Assembly: GCA_049431945.1 (NCBI GenBank)
Contig: JBMTDJ010000035.1
Span: forward strand, 1 to 18,916
Reading direction: 5' to 3'
DNA: 18,916 nucleotides
Source of the DNA: Mxb001 sp049431945
GTDB taxonomy: Bacteria; Actinomycetota; Actinomycetes; S36-B12
Each line of letters starts with the position of its first letter. Within the stretch, counting starts at the first letter, position 1. Shown piece after piece: positions 4,828-12,983 of the stretch. Below the pieces are notes generated by a model. The model ran no database searches. It saw nothing but the letters and a program-made list of their open reading frames with translations, and was not told where the DNA came from. The translations under genes were made by a program, and so were the position numbers.

Positions 4828-7383
4828 CTAGTCCGTCACCGCCAGCGTGACGGCGACGTCGATCGTGTCACCGCCTGGGTCGAACGTCAGATCCGCAATC
4901 GCACCCGTCGCCTTCAGGTCGCCCGCAATCGACTCGAGGCGTGCCAGCGACTCCGCAGGACCGCGAACGACCGCGCTGGCGACCTCTGCCTTCATCGAGG
5001 CCTTTGCTTCGCTCTTGGCCTTGCGCACCAGTGACAGCGCGATCGCGGTGTCCGCCACCACGGCGCGATCGCCGTCGCCCGCCATGGCCAGGACCTCGTC
5101 GGCCGACGGCCACGCGGCACGATGCACTGATCCCTCCTGCCACCAGGACCAGACCTCTTCGGTGACGAAGGGCAGGAAGGGTGCGAAGAGGCGCAGTTGC
5201 ACGCTCAGGGCGATGGCGAGGGCAGCCTTTGCCGATGCCGCGCCCTCAGGCCCCTGACCGCCGTACGCGCGGTCCTTGACGAGCTCGACGTAGTCGTCGG
5301 TGAACGACCAGAAGAAGGTCTCGGCCAGCTCGAGAGCTCGCGTGTAGTTGTAGTCCTCGAGCGCCGCCGTTGCCTGGCGCACCGTCTCGGCGAGATCCGC
5401 GATCATCGCGCGGTCGAGCGGTGCGGTCACGGCAGATGCGTCAGCGACGGGATCGAAGCCCAGGACGAACTTCGATGCATTGAGGATCTTGATCGCCAGG
5501 CGGCGGCCGATCTTCATCTGCCCAACGTCGAACGCCGTATCGGTCCCGGGGCGTCCCGATGCCGCCCAGTAGCGCACCGCATCAGATCCGTGCTCGTCGA
5601 GCAGGCCCATCGGCGTGACGACGTTGCCCTTGGACTTGCTCATCTTCTTGCGGTCCGGGTCGAGGATCCAGCCGCTGATGGCCGCGTCGCTCCACGGCAG
5701 GCGATCGAACTCCAGGTGGCTGCGCACCACCGTGGAGAAGAGCCAGGTGCGGATGATCTCGTGTGCCTGCGGCCGCAGATCCATGGGGAACACGCGCGAC
5801 CACAGATCCTCATCGCGCGTCCAGCCGCCGGCGATCTGTGGGCTCAGCGACGACGTCGCCCAGGTGTCCATGACATCCGGGTCGCCGATGAAGCCGCCGG
5901 GCTTGCCACGCTGATCCTCTGAGAATCCAGCAGGCGCATCGCTCGACGGATCGATAGGCAGATCACCATCGGCGGGCACGAGCGGCGCGGAGTAGTCCGG
6001 GTTGCCCTCGGCATCGAGGGGGTACCACAGCGGCAGTGGCACGCCGAAGAAGCGCTGACGCGAGATCAACCAATCGCCGTTGAGACCCTCGACCCAATTC
6101 TCGTAGCGCACCTGCATGTGCGCCGGATGCCAGCGAAGTTCGCGTCCGCGCTCCAACAACTGCTCGCGCAGCTCGGGGCCGCGGCCGCCATTGGTGAGGT
6201 ACCACTGCCGTGTCGTCACGATCTCCAGCGGCCGGTCGCCCTTCTCGAAGAACTTCACCGCGTGCGTGATCTCGCGAGGCTCACCCACCATGTCGCCGGA
6301 CTCGCGCAGGAGGGCCACGATCCCTTCCTTGGCCGAGTGCGCGGTCTTGCCGGCGAGTTGGGCATACGCCGCCTGCGCGTCCGCGCCCTCGATCCAGGCG
6401 GGGGTGTCGGTGAGGATGCGCCCGTCCCAGCCAATGATCGGTCGTGTAGGCAGTTGCAACTCGCGCCACCACGTGACGTCCGTGAGATCGCCGAAGGTGC
6501 AGATCATGGCGATGCCCGACCCCTTCTCGGGATCGGCCAGGGCATGCGCAACGACCGGGACCTCGACGCCGAAGAGTGGTGTGCGCACCGTCGAGCCGAA
6601 GAGGGGCTGGTAGCGCTCGTCGTCGGGATGCGCGACGAGAGCCACGCATGCCGGGATCAATTCAGGACGCGTCGTCTCGATGTAGACGGGCTCACCGCCA
6701 TCGATGCGCTCGAATCCAATGCGGTGGTAGGCGCCGGGTCGCTCACGGTCCTCGAGCTCGGCCTGCGCCACGGCGGTGCGGAAGGTGACATCCCAGAGTG
6801 TCGGCGCCTCCGCCTGGTACGCCTCGCCGCGTGCAAGGTTGCGCAGGAACGCTCGCTGCGACACGGCGCGGGCGTTGTCGTCGATGGTCTGGTAGGTCTG
6901 CGTCCAGTCGATCGACAGGCCGAGTCGACGCCACAGCTCCTCGAAGACGACCTCATCCTCGACTGTGAGCCGCTCGCAGAGCTCGACGAAGTTGCGGCGG
7001 GAGATCGGCACCTGGTTCTTGGCATCGGGCTCCGCGGGGGGTTCGAAGGCCGGGTCGTAGGGAAGGGAGGGATCGCACCGCACGCCGTAGTAATTCTGCA
7101 CGCGCCGTTCGGTCGGCAGGCCATTGTCATCCCAGCCCATGGGATAGAAGACGGAGAAACCCCGCATGCGCTTGTAGCGCGCGATGCAGTCGGTGTGGGT
7201 GTACGAGAAGACGTGGCCGACGTGGAGCGAGCCGCTCACCGTCGGGGGAGGCGTATCAATCGAGTACACCTCGTCGCGAGGGCGACTGCGATCGAAGAGA
7301 TAGACGCCATCGGCCTCCCAGGCATCGACCCAGCGCTGCTCGATGCCGTCGATGCTGGGCTTGTCCGGGAGGCGGGGGCTCAT
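4828..7383 (-). CDS. valS: valine--tRNA ligase, archaeal-like type
   Basis: This class I aminoacyl-tRNA synthetase charges tRNA-Val. The 851-residue product has the HIGH motif as HVGH (54-57) after PPPTVSGSL. The CP1 editing domain includes ETTRPELIPACVALVAHPDD (about 236-255). A WLISRQRFFGVPLP segment lies near 438-451, KMSKS at 580-584 is followed by KGN, and an anticodon-binding domain ends the protein. Where most bacterial ValS have a DHAGIATQ-type motif, this one has MGWDDNGLPTERRVQ (82-96), and it lacks the C-terminal coiled-coil arm. Both are features of the archaeal-like ValS subgroup found in some bacteria, including some actinobacteria. The ATG has no good Shine-Dalgarno; TAGGAT ends 8 nt upstream, suggesting a leaderless mRNA. 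The gene opposes its neighbours on both sides. Confidence 0.96.
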   Translation of the reverse strand: MSPRLPDKPSIDGIEQRWVDAWEADGVYLFDRSRPRDEVYSIDTPPPTVSGSLHVGHVFSYTHTDCIARYKRMRGFSVFYPMGWDDNGLPTERRVQNYYGVRCDPSLPYDPAFEPPAEPDAKNQVPISRRNFVELCERLTVEDEVVFEELWRRLGLSIDWTQTYQTIDDNARAVSQRAFLRNLARGEAYQAEAPTLWDVTFRTAVAQAELEDRERPGAYHRIGFERIDGGEPVYIETTRPELIPACVALVAHPDDERYQPLFGSTVRTPLFGVEVPVVAHALADPEKGSGIAMICTFGDLTDVTWWRELQLPTRPIIGWDGRILTDTPAWIEGADAQAAYAQLAGKTAHSAKEGIVALLRESGDMVGEPREITHAVKFFEKGDRPLEIVTTRQWYLTNGGRGPELREQLLERGRELRWHPAHMQVRYENWVEGLNGDWLISRQRFFGVPLPLWYPLDAEGNPDYSAPLVPADGDLPIDPSSDAPAGFSEDQRGKPGGFIGDPDVMDTWATSSLSPQIAGGWTRDEDLWSRVFPMDLRPQAHEIIRTWLFSTVVRSHLEFDRLPWSDAAISGWILDPDRKKMSKSKGNVVTPMGLLDEHGSDAVRYWAASGRPGTDTAFDVGQMKIGRRLAIKILNASKFVLGFDPVADASAVTAPLDRAMIADLAETVRQATAALEDYNYTRALELAETFFWSFTDDYVELVKDRAYGGQGPEGAASAKAALAIALSVQLRLFAPFLPFVTEEVWSWWQEGSVHRAAWPSADEVLAMAGDGDRAVVADTAIALSLVRKAKSEAKASMKAEVASAVVRGPAESLARLESIAGDLKATGAIADLTFDPGGDTIDVAVTLAVTD

Positions 7384-7422
7384 GGCGGCCCATCCTAGGA
7401 GGCCGCCACTAGGGTGTTGGAC
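7384..7422. promoter_or_regulatory. compact divergent promoter region of valS and folC
   Basis: On the minus strand TAGGAT (7397-7392) is followed by 8 nt and the valS ATG. On the plus strand TAGGGT (7410-7415) is followed by 7 nt and a GTG at 7423 in the folC frame. Both fit leaderless transcription. The valS -10 lies inside an inverted repeat with perfect 7-bp arms, GGCGGCC (7384-7390) and GGCCGCC (7401-7407). AGGAGG at 7397-7402 could alternatively be a ribosome-binding site for a folC start at 7414. No -35 boxes are obvious. Confidence 0.45.
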
Positions 7423-8778
7423 GTGACCAACGCCATGCCCGAGGGCTACGCCGAACTTCAGGCCGAACTCCTCGGTCGCTGGCCCGAGAACGCCATCGAC
7501 CCGTCACTGTCGCGTATCAGCGCGATCATGGATCTCCTCGGCCAGCCGCAGACGGCGTACCCGGTCATTCAGGTCACCGGGACCAACGGCAAGTCATCCA
7601 CCGCGCGGATGATCGCTTCCCTGCTCCGAGCCCTCGGGCTGCGCACCGGCCTCTACACCAGTCCGCACCTGATCGACATGCGGGAGCGCATCGAGATCGA
7701 TGGCGAGCTCATCTCGGCGGAGCAGTTCATGGCCGTGGCCGGTGACGTCGCCCCCTTCATCGCAAGTGTCGATGCGAGCGTGGAAGCCGACGGGGGCACG
7801 CCGGTGACGTACTTCGAGACCCTCACCGCGATCGCCTATGCCGCATTTGCCGACGCCCCGGTCGACGTCGCCGTCGTGGAGGTCGGCCTCGGTGGCACGT
7901 GGGACGCCACCTCAGTGTGCGCTCCACAGGTGTCAGTCATCACGCGAGTGTCGATGGACCATGCGGACATCCTCGGAGACCGGATCGATCTCATCGCGAC
8001 CGAGAAGGCCGGCATCGTCAAGGCAGGATCCTTCGCGATCATCGCCGAGCAGGAGCCCGATGCGGCCGCCGTGATCGAGGCACGCATTGACGAGGTTGGG
8101 GTGCCCGCGGCATGGGAGGGCACGAGCTTCGCCGTCCTCGACCGCACCGTTGCCGTGGGTGGTCAGTTGCTCAGCCTCCGGGGACTGTCGGGCGTGTATG
8201 AGGATGTATTCCTGCCCTTGTTCGGCGCTCATCAGGCGCGCAATGCTGGCGTCGCACTTGCGGCGACCGAGGCATTCATCGGTGGCGGGACCCTTGCGCT
8301 GGATGCGGACGCTGTGCGTGAGGGATTCGCGGATGTCACGTCACCGGGTCGGCTGGAAGTTGTCCGTCGGGGACCCACCGTGATCATCGATGCCGCCCAC
8401 AATCCCGCGGGGGCGACGGCCCTTGCCGATGCCCTGTCGGAGGCCTTCGCCTTCACCCACCTCATCGGGGTGGTCGCTGTGCTGTCCGACAAGGACGCCG
8501 CCGGGATCCTGCGAGCACTTGAGCCTGTCCTCGACCAGATCGTGGTGACGCAGAACGACTCACCGCGCCGACTCGGAGTTGATGAGTTGGGTGCCCTCGC
8601 CATGGAGATCTTCGGTGAGGACCGCGTCACGGTCACACGCGACCTCTCCGACGGACTCGACGCAGGGATCCGCCTTGCCGAGGAGGCCGACACGTATGCC
8701 GCCTCCGGGGTCATCGTGACCGGCTCAGTGGTCACTGCGGGCCACGCGCGCGCGATGCTCACGCGGGGCGCCCGGTGA
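7414..8778 (+). CDS. folC: bifunctional dihydrofolate synthase / folylpolyglutamate synthase
   Basis: FolC is a Mur-ligase-family enzyme that adds glutamate to dihydropteroate and then to folates, using ATP. The 454-residue product has the P-loop TGTNGKSS (55-62), the FolC signature YTSPHLIDMRERI (81-93), VVEVGLGGTWDAT, the DHADILG / EKAGIVK motifs, and IIDAAHNPAGA in the C-terminal domain. The start is uncertain. GTG 7414 has AGGAGG 11 nt upstream, a slightly long spacing. GTG 7423 fits leaderless transcription from TAGGGT at 7410-7415, which overlaps the 7414 start. ATG 7435 is also possible. None of these affects a motif. The gene overlaps the following DUF4233 gene by 4 bp (GTGA), implying translational coupling, and is divergent from valS. 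Confidence 0.95.
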   Translation: MLDVTNAMPEGYAELQAELLGRWPENAIDPSLSRISAIMDLLGQPQTAYPVIQVTGTNGKSSTARMIASLLRALGLRTGLYTSPHLIDMRERIEIDGELISAEQFMAVAGDVAPFIASVDASVEADGGTPVTYFETLTAIAYAAFADAPVDVAVVEVGLGGTWDATSVCAPQVSVITRVSMDHADILGDRIDLIATEKAGIVKAGSFAIIAEQEPDAAAVIEARIDEVGVPAAWEGTSFAVLDRTVAVGGQLLSLRGLSGVYEDVFLPLFGAHQARNAGVALAATEAFIGGGTLALDADAVREGFADVTSPGRLEVVRRGPTVIIDAAHNPAGATALADALSEAFAFTHLIGVVAVLSDKDAAGILRALEPVLDQIVVTQNDSPRRLGVDELGALAMEIFGEDRVTVTRDLSDGLDAGIRLAEEADTYAASGVIVTGSVVTAGHARAMLTRGAR

Positions 8779-9131
8779 GAGTGCTGGGCGCATCGGTCCT
8801 CGCACTCGAGGCGATCGTCGTGATCCTCGCGATCCCGGTTGTCGTCGTGGTCGGCACCGTGCCCGTCCCACCGTGGCTCGGGATCGGTGCCGGAGTGCTC
8901 CTGGCCGCCTCCCTGGTCATGCTTGCGCGCTACGTCACCCGACCCTGGGCGGTGCCGGTGGGCTGGGTGCTCCAGGTGCTGGTGATCCTCACCGGCTTCC
9001 TCGCGCCGCCCTGGATGTTCATTGTCGGTGGCATCTTCGCCCTGCTGTGGGGCGTGGCCATCAAGCTCGGCCGCCAGGTCGATCAAGCGCGAGCGGGCGC
9101 TGCCGATCCTCGCTCTCCTCCGGCGGGATAG
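8775..9131 (+). CDS. DUF4233 small membrane protein
   Basis: The 118-residue protein has four hydrophobic stretches (about 5-28, 33-51, 60-78 and 80-97) and a short basic, hydrophilic C-terminus, so it is probably a four-helix inner-membrane protein. The N-terminus (RVLGASVLALEAIVVILAIPV) and its position between folC and ndk identify it as the actinobacterial DUF4233 family, whose function is unknown. The GTG start overlaps the folC stop as GTGA, so translation is probably coupled. The stop codon TAG is part of a candidate -10 box for ndk. No catalytic residues can be recognised. Links to folate or nucleotide metabolism would be guesswork from position. Confidence 0.85.
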   Translation: MRVLGASVLALEAIVVILAIPVVVVVGTVPVPPWLGIGAGVLLAASLVMLARYVTRPWAVPVGWVLQVLVILTGFLAPPWMFIVGGIFALLWGVAIKLGRQVDQARAGAADPRSPPAG

Positions 9132-9134
9132 GCT
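9129..9134 (+). promoter_or_regulatory. candidate -10 box for ndk
   Basis: TAGGCT overlaps the DUF4233 stop codon and would start a transcript near 9141, before the ndk ribosome-binding site at 9158-9163. A small stem (GGGC 9139-9142, GCCC 9151-9154) lies in the predicted leader. No -35 is evident. Confidence 0.3.
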
Positions 9135-9169
9135 CCTCGGGCATTCATCAGCCCTCGAAGGAGCACCTC

Positions 9170-9580
9170 GTGTCACAGCGCACCCTTGTCCTGGTCAAGC
9201 CCGACGGCGTCGCTCGTGGCCTCGTCGGTGAGGTCCTTGCCCGCATCGAGCGCAAGGGATTCAGCATCGTGGCCATGGAGTTGCGGACGATCCCCGCTGA
9301 GGTCGCCAAGGCGCACTACGCCGAGCATGCCGACAAGCCCTTCTTCGGTGATCTGGTCGAGTTCATCACCTCAGGGCCACTGGTCGCTGCTGTCATCGAA
9401 GGACCCGAGGCGATCACGTCGTGGCGCACGATGATGGGCGCGACGAATCCGGTCAATGCCGCACCGGGGACGATTCGCGGTGATCTAGCGACGGAGACGC
9501 AGTTGAACGTCACGCACGGGTCGGACTCGCCTGAGTCGGCTGCCCGCGAGATCGCGCTCTTCTTCCCGTCGCTGGGCTGA
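9170..9580 (+). CDS. ndk: nucleoside diphosphate kinase
   Basis: Ndk transfers the gamma phosphate from ATP to nucleoside diphosphates through a phosphohistidine intermediate. The 136-residue product is full length for the family. It begins SQRTLVLVKPDGVARGLVGE with the conserved KPD (10-12). It contains RGDLATETQLNVTHGSD-type active-site sequence with catalytic His116 in NVTHGSDS, and ends in the usual short tail. The GTG start at 9170 is fixed by AAGGAG at 9158-9163 with 6-nt spacing; the open frame extends far upstream through DUF4233 but that part is not coding. It sits between DUF4233 and an alpha/beta-hydrolase, in the conserved folC-ndk-mreB neighbourhood of actinobacteria. Confidence 0.97.
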   Translation: MSQRTLVLVKPDGVARGLVGEVLARIERKGFSIVAMELRTIPAEVAKAHYAEHADKPFFGDLVEFITSGPLVAAVIEGPEAITSWRTMMGATNPVNAAPGTIRGDLATETQLNVTHGSDSPESAAREIALFFPSLG

Positions 9581-9583
9581 TCC

Positions 9584-10954
9584 GTGGCACTGCGCTCGCG
9601 TGCGCGCCTGGGTCTGGCCGCTGTCGGCGCGGTGGCGGGCGGATATGCCGCGGCCCGACCGACGCTCATGCCGTGGCCGGATCGGGTGAGGCAGGGATTC
9701 ATCGCTGCCATGTGCCTGGCAAGTGGTGGCGCTGCCTTCATCGCTGCCGGAAGTGCGGGATTGCGCAACGGCGGTATGCCCACGGCCACCCAGAGGGTGC
9801 GTCGCACGGCCATGGTGACCGCCGGCGGTGCGGCGGCGTTCGGCGCTTTCAAGGTGGCCAAGTCCCAGGCGTCGCGACGGCTCGAGGGCGGGGGCCGCGC
9901 CATCGAGCCGGGGTTCTCCACCCCGCCCCATTGGGAGACGGTGTCCGGCGGGCCGGGATCCCTCGTGGATTTCGCGACCGTGGGCCGCGAGGGCGCTCGT
10001 TTCCTCGGCTCCAGCGTCCCGGCAGAGGTCGTTGAGCAGGTCACGGGAACCTCCCCCGGGATGCCGGCGGTTCGTGTCTTCGTCGGCTACGACTCAGCGC
10101 CCACGCCCGAGGAGCGCGTCGACCTTGCACTCGCGGAACTGAGGCGCACGGGCGCGTACGACCGATCGACGTTGCTCATCGGTGCACCCGCGGGCAGTGG
10201 CTACGCCAATCCGACTCCGGTCGACGTACTCGAGATCTTGTTGCACGGTGACACTGCAGCTGTCGCCGTCGGCTATGGACTCCTGCCGTCATTCCTGTCG
10301 CTCGATCGCGTCGCACTCGCAGCACGCACGCAGTCGCTCCTCATCGAGGGCATTGCCGCCGACCTTGCTGGACGACATCGACGTCCCCGGCTGCTGCTCT
10401 ACGGCGAGAGCCTCGGCGCGCGCGTGCAGCAGGCAGCGATTCAGGCCGGGACGGCGGACCTCGACCGCATCGGCGTCGACGCCGCACTGTGGGTGGGGAC
10501 GCCGGGAGGCCCGGAGTCGGTGGCCTTCCATGCGGCGACCGCGGGCGAGTCGATCACGATCGATCGGCCCGAGCAGATCCCCTCACCCCTGCCCAGCCCC
10601 CGGCCGAGGGTGTGGTTCCTCGAGCATGACGGTGATCCGGTGGTGCGATTCGAGCCCACCGTGGCGTATAGGCAACCCCCCTGGCTCGCGCAGCGACCGA
10701 GGGGCCGCAACGTCCCGGACGCCATGCTCTGGTCGCCGGGCATCACCTGGGCCCAGGTGATGATCGACACGCTCTTCGCTACGAACGTCAAGCCCGGCAA
10801 CTTCGAAAGCCGCGGCCACGACTACCGCGCGGACCTCGGCGCGGTGGTGCCCGCGGCCTACGGCCTGTCGGTCGATGAGGGGACAGCGCAGCGGCTCGAA
10901 GACGCCTTGCGCAGCCTGGAAATCGAGCGTGCCCGTCGCGTGGGGGAGGCCTAG
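9584..10954 (+). CDS. membrane-anchored alpha/beta-hydrolase (Abhydrolase_9 family, shortened N-terminal domain)
   Basis: The 456-residue protein starts at GTG 9584, 3 nt after the ndk stop, with no clear Shine-Dalgarno, so translation may be coupled to ndk. The N-terminal ~95 residues hold two or three hydrophobic segments (about 8-24, 38-58, 76-90), with RPTLMPWPDRVRQGFIAA between the first two resembling the PSLLPRPWxxQG motif of the Abhydrolase_9 N-terminal membrane domain. From about residue 160 the catalytic domain follows: VRVFVGYDSAPTPEERVDLA, then a nucleophile elbow GESLG (274-278, Ser276), a probable acid in EHDGDPV (Asp349 or Asp351) and a probable His412 in RGHDYRADL. The usual multi-helix membrane domain of this family appears reduced. 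The substrate is unknown; lipids or wall precursors are guesses from its location before mreB. The nucleophile assignment is firm, the acid and histidine less so. Confidence 0.8.
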   Translation: MALRSRARLGLAAVGAVAGGYAAARPTLMPWPDRVRQGFIAAMCLASGGAAFIAAGSAGLRNGGMPTATQRVRRTAMVTAGGAAAFGAFKVAKSQASRRLEGGGRAIEPGFSTPPHWETVSGGPGSLVDFATVGREGARFLGSSVPAEVVEQVTGTSPGMPAVRVFVGYDSAPTPEERVDLALAELRRTGAYDRSTLLIGAPAGSGYANPTPVDVLEILLHGDTAAVAVGYGLLPSFLSLDRVALAARTQSLLIEGIAADLAGRHRRPRLLLYGESLGARVQQAAIQAGTADLDRIGVDAALWVGTPGGPESVAFHAATAGESITIDRPEQIPSPLPSPRPRVWFLEHDGDPVVRFEPTVAYRQPPWLAQRPRGRNVPDAMLWSPGITWAQVMIDTLFATNVKPGNFESRGHDYRADLGAVVPAAYGLSVDEGTAQRLEDALRSLEIERARRVGEA

Positions 10955-10967
10955 TTGCTCGCCGGGC

Positions 10968-11022
10968 TTGGGCCATTTCCCGTCTGACCCGTACCATGGT
11001 GCACACCCGTCACGCCGCGGGT
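10968..11022 (+). promoter_or_regulatory. mreB operon promoter and leader hairpin
   Basis: TTGGGC (10968-10973), an 18-bp spacer and TACCAT (10992-10997) make the best sigma-70-like promoter in the window. Transcription would start near 11004. ACCCG (11005-11009) and CGGGT (11018-11022) form a 5-bp stem with an 8-nt loop right at that start. The GGAGG ribosome-binding site for mreB follows at 11033-11037. Confidence 0.55.
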
Positions 11023-11041
11023 CCTACGTTGGGGAGGGTTC

Positions 11042-12073
11042 GTGTCCAACACGATGTCGTTCGTCGGCCGCGACATGGCCGTCGATCTCGGCACCGCCAA
11101 CACCCTCGTCTACGTCCGCGGACGTGGGATCGTGCTCAATGAGCCCTCTGTGGTTGCCATCAATCAGACGACGGGCGGCATACTCGCGGTGGGCTCCGAA
11201 GCCAAGAAGATGATCGGTCGTACTCCGGGCAACATCGTGGCGATCCGGCCCCTCAAGGATGGCGTTATCGCCGACTTCGACACCACCGAGCGCATGCTTC
11301 GCTACTTCATTCAGAAGGTCCACCGCCGCCGCCACCTGGCCAAGCCTCGCCTGGTCATCTGCGTGCCCTCGGGTATCACCGGTGTCGAGCAGCGTGCAGT
11401 CAAGGACGCCGGTTACGCCGCCGGGGCACGCAAGGTGTACATCATCGAGGAACCGATGGCGGCTGCGATCGGCGCCAACATGCCCGTGCACGAGCCGACC
11501 GGCAACATGGTCGTCGACATCGGAGGTGGCACGACCGAGGTCGCCGTCATCTCACTAGGTGGCATCGTCACGTCGATCTCGATTCGTGTCGGTGGTGACG
11601 AGTTGGACAACGCGATCATTCAGTACGTCAAGAAGGAGTACTCGCTGTTGCTCGGCGAGCGCACTGCCGAGGAGATCAAGGTCGCCATCGGATCGGCGTT
11701 CCCGATGCCCGATGAGCCCCACGCCGAGATCCGCGGTCGCGACCTTGTGAGCGGCCTGCCCCGCACCGTCGTGGTGACCGCCGAGGAGATCCGCCGAGCC
11801 ATCGATGAGCCCGTGAATGCCATCGTGGATGTGATCAAGACCACCCTGGATCGGACCCCTCCCGAGCTCTCGGGCGACATCATGGACCGAGGGATCGTCC
11901 TCACGGGCGGGGGAGCACTCCTCACGGGCCTCGATGAGCGCCTTCGCCATGAGACGGGGATGCCGATCGTCGTTGCCGATGATCCGCTCGATTGCGTGGC
12001 GATGGGTTCGGGCAAGTGCGTGGAGGAATTCGAGGCTCTCCAGCAGGTGCTTATCTCCGAGCCTCGCCACTAG
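11042..12073 (+). CDS. mreB: rod shape-determining protein MreB (bacterial actin)
   Basis: MreB polymerises on the inner membrane face and directs the elongasome. The 343-residue product has the actin-fold motifs: phosphate 1 DLGTANT (15-21), the catalytic Glu in IIEEP (about 136-137), phosphate 2 VVDIGGGTTE (157-166) and the adenosine motif LTGGGALLTGLDERL (287-301). It ends in KCVEEFEALQQVL, typical of actinobacterial MreB. The GTG start has GGAGG 4 nt upstream; the family core MSFVGRDMAVDLGT starts four codons later at ATG 11054, for which spacing is poor. It is first in the mreBCD-mrdA-rodA operon, with its own promoter at 10968-10997. In spore-forming actinobacteria MreB acts in sporulation walls; the mrdA/rodA linkage here suits either role. 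Confidence 0.97.
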   Translation: MSNTMSFVGRDMAVDLGTANTLVYVRGRGIVLNEPSVVAINQTTGGILAVGSEAKKMIGRTPGNIVAIRPLKDGVIADFDTTERMLRYFIQKVHRRRHLAKPRLVICVPSGITGVEQRAVKDAGYAAGARKVYIIEEPMAAAIGANMPVHEPTGNMVVDIGGGTTEVAVISLGGIVTSISIRVGGDELDNAIIQYVKKEYSLLLGERTAEEIKVAIGSAFPMPDEPHAEIRGRDLVSGLPRTVVVTAEEIRRAIDEPVNAIVDVIKTTLDRTPPELSGDIMDRGIVLTGGGALLTGLDERLRHETGMPIVVADDPLDCVAMGSGKCVEEFEALQQVLISEPRH

Positions 12074-12092
12074 TCGATCACTCGGGCGTGCG

Positions 12093-12983
12093 ATGAGGGA
12101 CACCCGGCGATCGAGGATCGTCCTAGCGATCCTTGTGCTCATCTCGATCACGCTCATCGTCTTCGACCTCCGCGGCGGTGGCATCACACGTCCGCTGCGA
12201 TCCGTGGGCGAGGCAGTCCTCGGTACATCGGAGCGCGCGATGGCGAGCGTCGTGGTGCCCGTGCGGAATTTCTTCTCGTCGGTGGGATCGATCGGTGACA
12301 CCGATCAGCGCATCCTCGAACTCGAGCAGGAGAACGCCCGGCTTCGCGCGGAGTTGGACACCGTGGCCAATGACCGGGCCCGGGCCGATGATCTGGATGC
12401 ACTGCTCGACCTGGTGTCGACCAATGACTACTCCACTGTCCCCGCCCAGGTCATCGCCGTCGGCCCAGCGCAGGGATTCGCCTGGACCGTGACGATTGAC
12501 GTGGGAAGCCGTGACGGCGTTGAGCGGGACATGTCGGTCATCAGCGGCGCCGGCCTCGTCGGTCGCACCATCGATGTGGGACCCACGACGTCGACCGTCC
12601 TCCTCATCGTGGACGCGACGTCGTCCGTGGGCGGCCGGCTCTCGGGCTCGTCTCAGATCGGGATCGTCTCGGGCACGGGGCGGCAGGACTCCCTCACGAT
12701 GCAGCTCCTCGACCCTCTCGCCCTGGTGGATGTCGGCGATGTCGTGGTGTCGTTCGGTTCCGAGGGAGGGCGCCCGTACGCGCCGGGCATTCCCATCGGC
12801 ATCGTGGCGGAGATGCGGGGCACCGAGGGCCAGCTCACCCGGTCGGCCATCCTTGAGCCCTACGCCGACATGTCGCGGCTAGACATCGTGGGGGTCGTGC
12901 TGCGAGCACCGGAGAGCGCACCGCGATCGACGCTCGCACCTTCGGTAGCGCCCACTGCTGACCCGACCGAGGGAGGCCAGTGA
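12093..12983 (+). CDS. mreC: rod shape-determining protein MreC
   Basis: MreC is a bitopic membrane protein that scaffolds MreB with PBP2 and RodA outside the membrane. The 296-residue product has a positively charged N-terminus (RDTRRSR) and one transmembrane helix (about 8-24). A coiled coil follows at about 71-104 (ILELEQENARLRAEL), then the MreC beta domain with AWTVTIDVGSRDGV, GLVGRTI and LLDPLALVDVGDVVVSFG. The Pro/Ala/Thr-rich tail (about 272-296) is probably disordered. The ATG at 12093 begins 19 nt after mreB; its ribosome-binding site is weak. The frame is open further upstream, but that sequence overlaps mreB and lacks family similarity. Its stop codon overlaps the mreD start. Confidence 0.94.
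   Translation: MRDTRRSRIVLAILVLISITLIVFDLRGGGITRPLRSVGEAVLGTSERAMASVVVPVRNFFSSVGSIGDTDQRILELEQENARLRAELDTVANDRARADDLDALLDLVSTNDYSTVPAQVIAVGPAQGFAWTVTIDVGSRDGVERDMSVISGAGLVGRTIDVGPTTSTVLLIVDATSSVGGRLSGSSQIGIVSGTGRQDSLTMQLLDPLALVDVGDVVVSFGSEGGRPYAPGIPIGIVAEMRGTEGQLTRSAILEPYADMSRLDIVGVVLRAPESAPRSTLAPSVAPTADPTEGGQ

Noticed and set aside
6118..7398. 426-codon open frame on the plus strand, opposite valS.
   Set aside because: It is the antisense shadow of valS produced by GC-rich third positions; it lacks a ribosome-binding site and any recognisable motif.
8873..9169. Ndk frame open far upstream, suggesting an N-terminal extension.
   Set aside because: That stretch is the other frame of DUF4233; the true start at 9170 has a strong ribosome-binding site and the conserved Ndk N-terminus.
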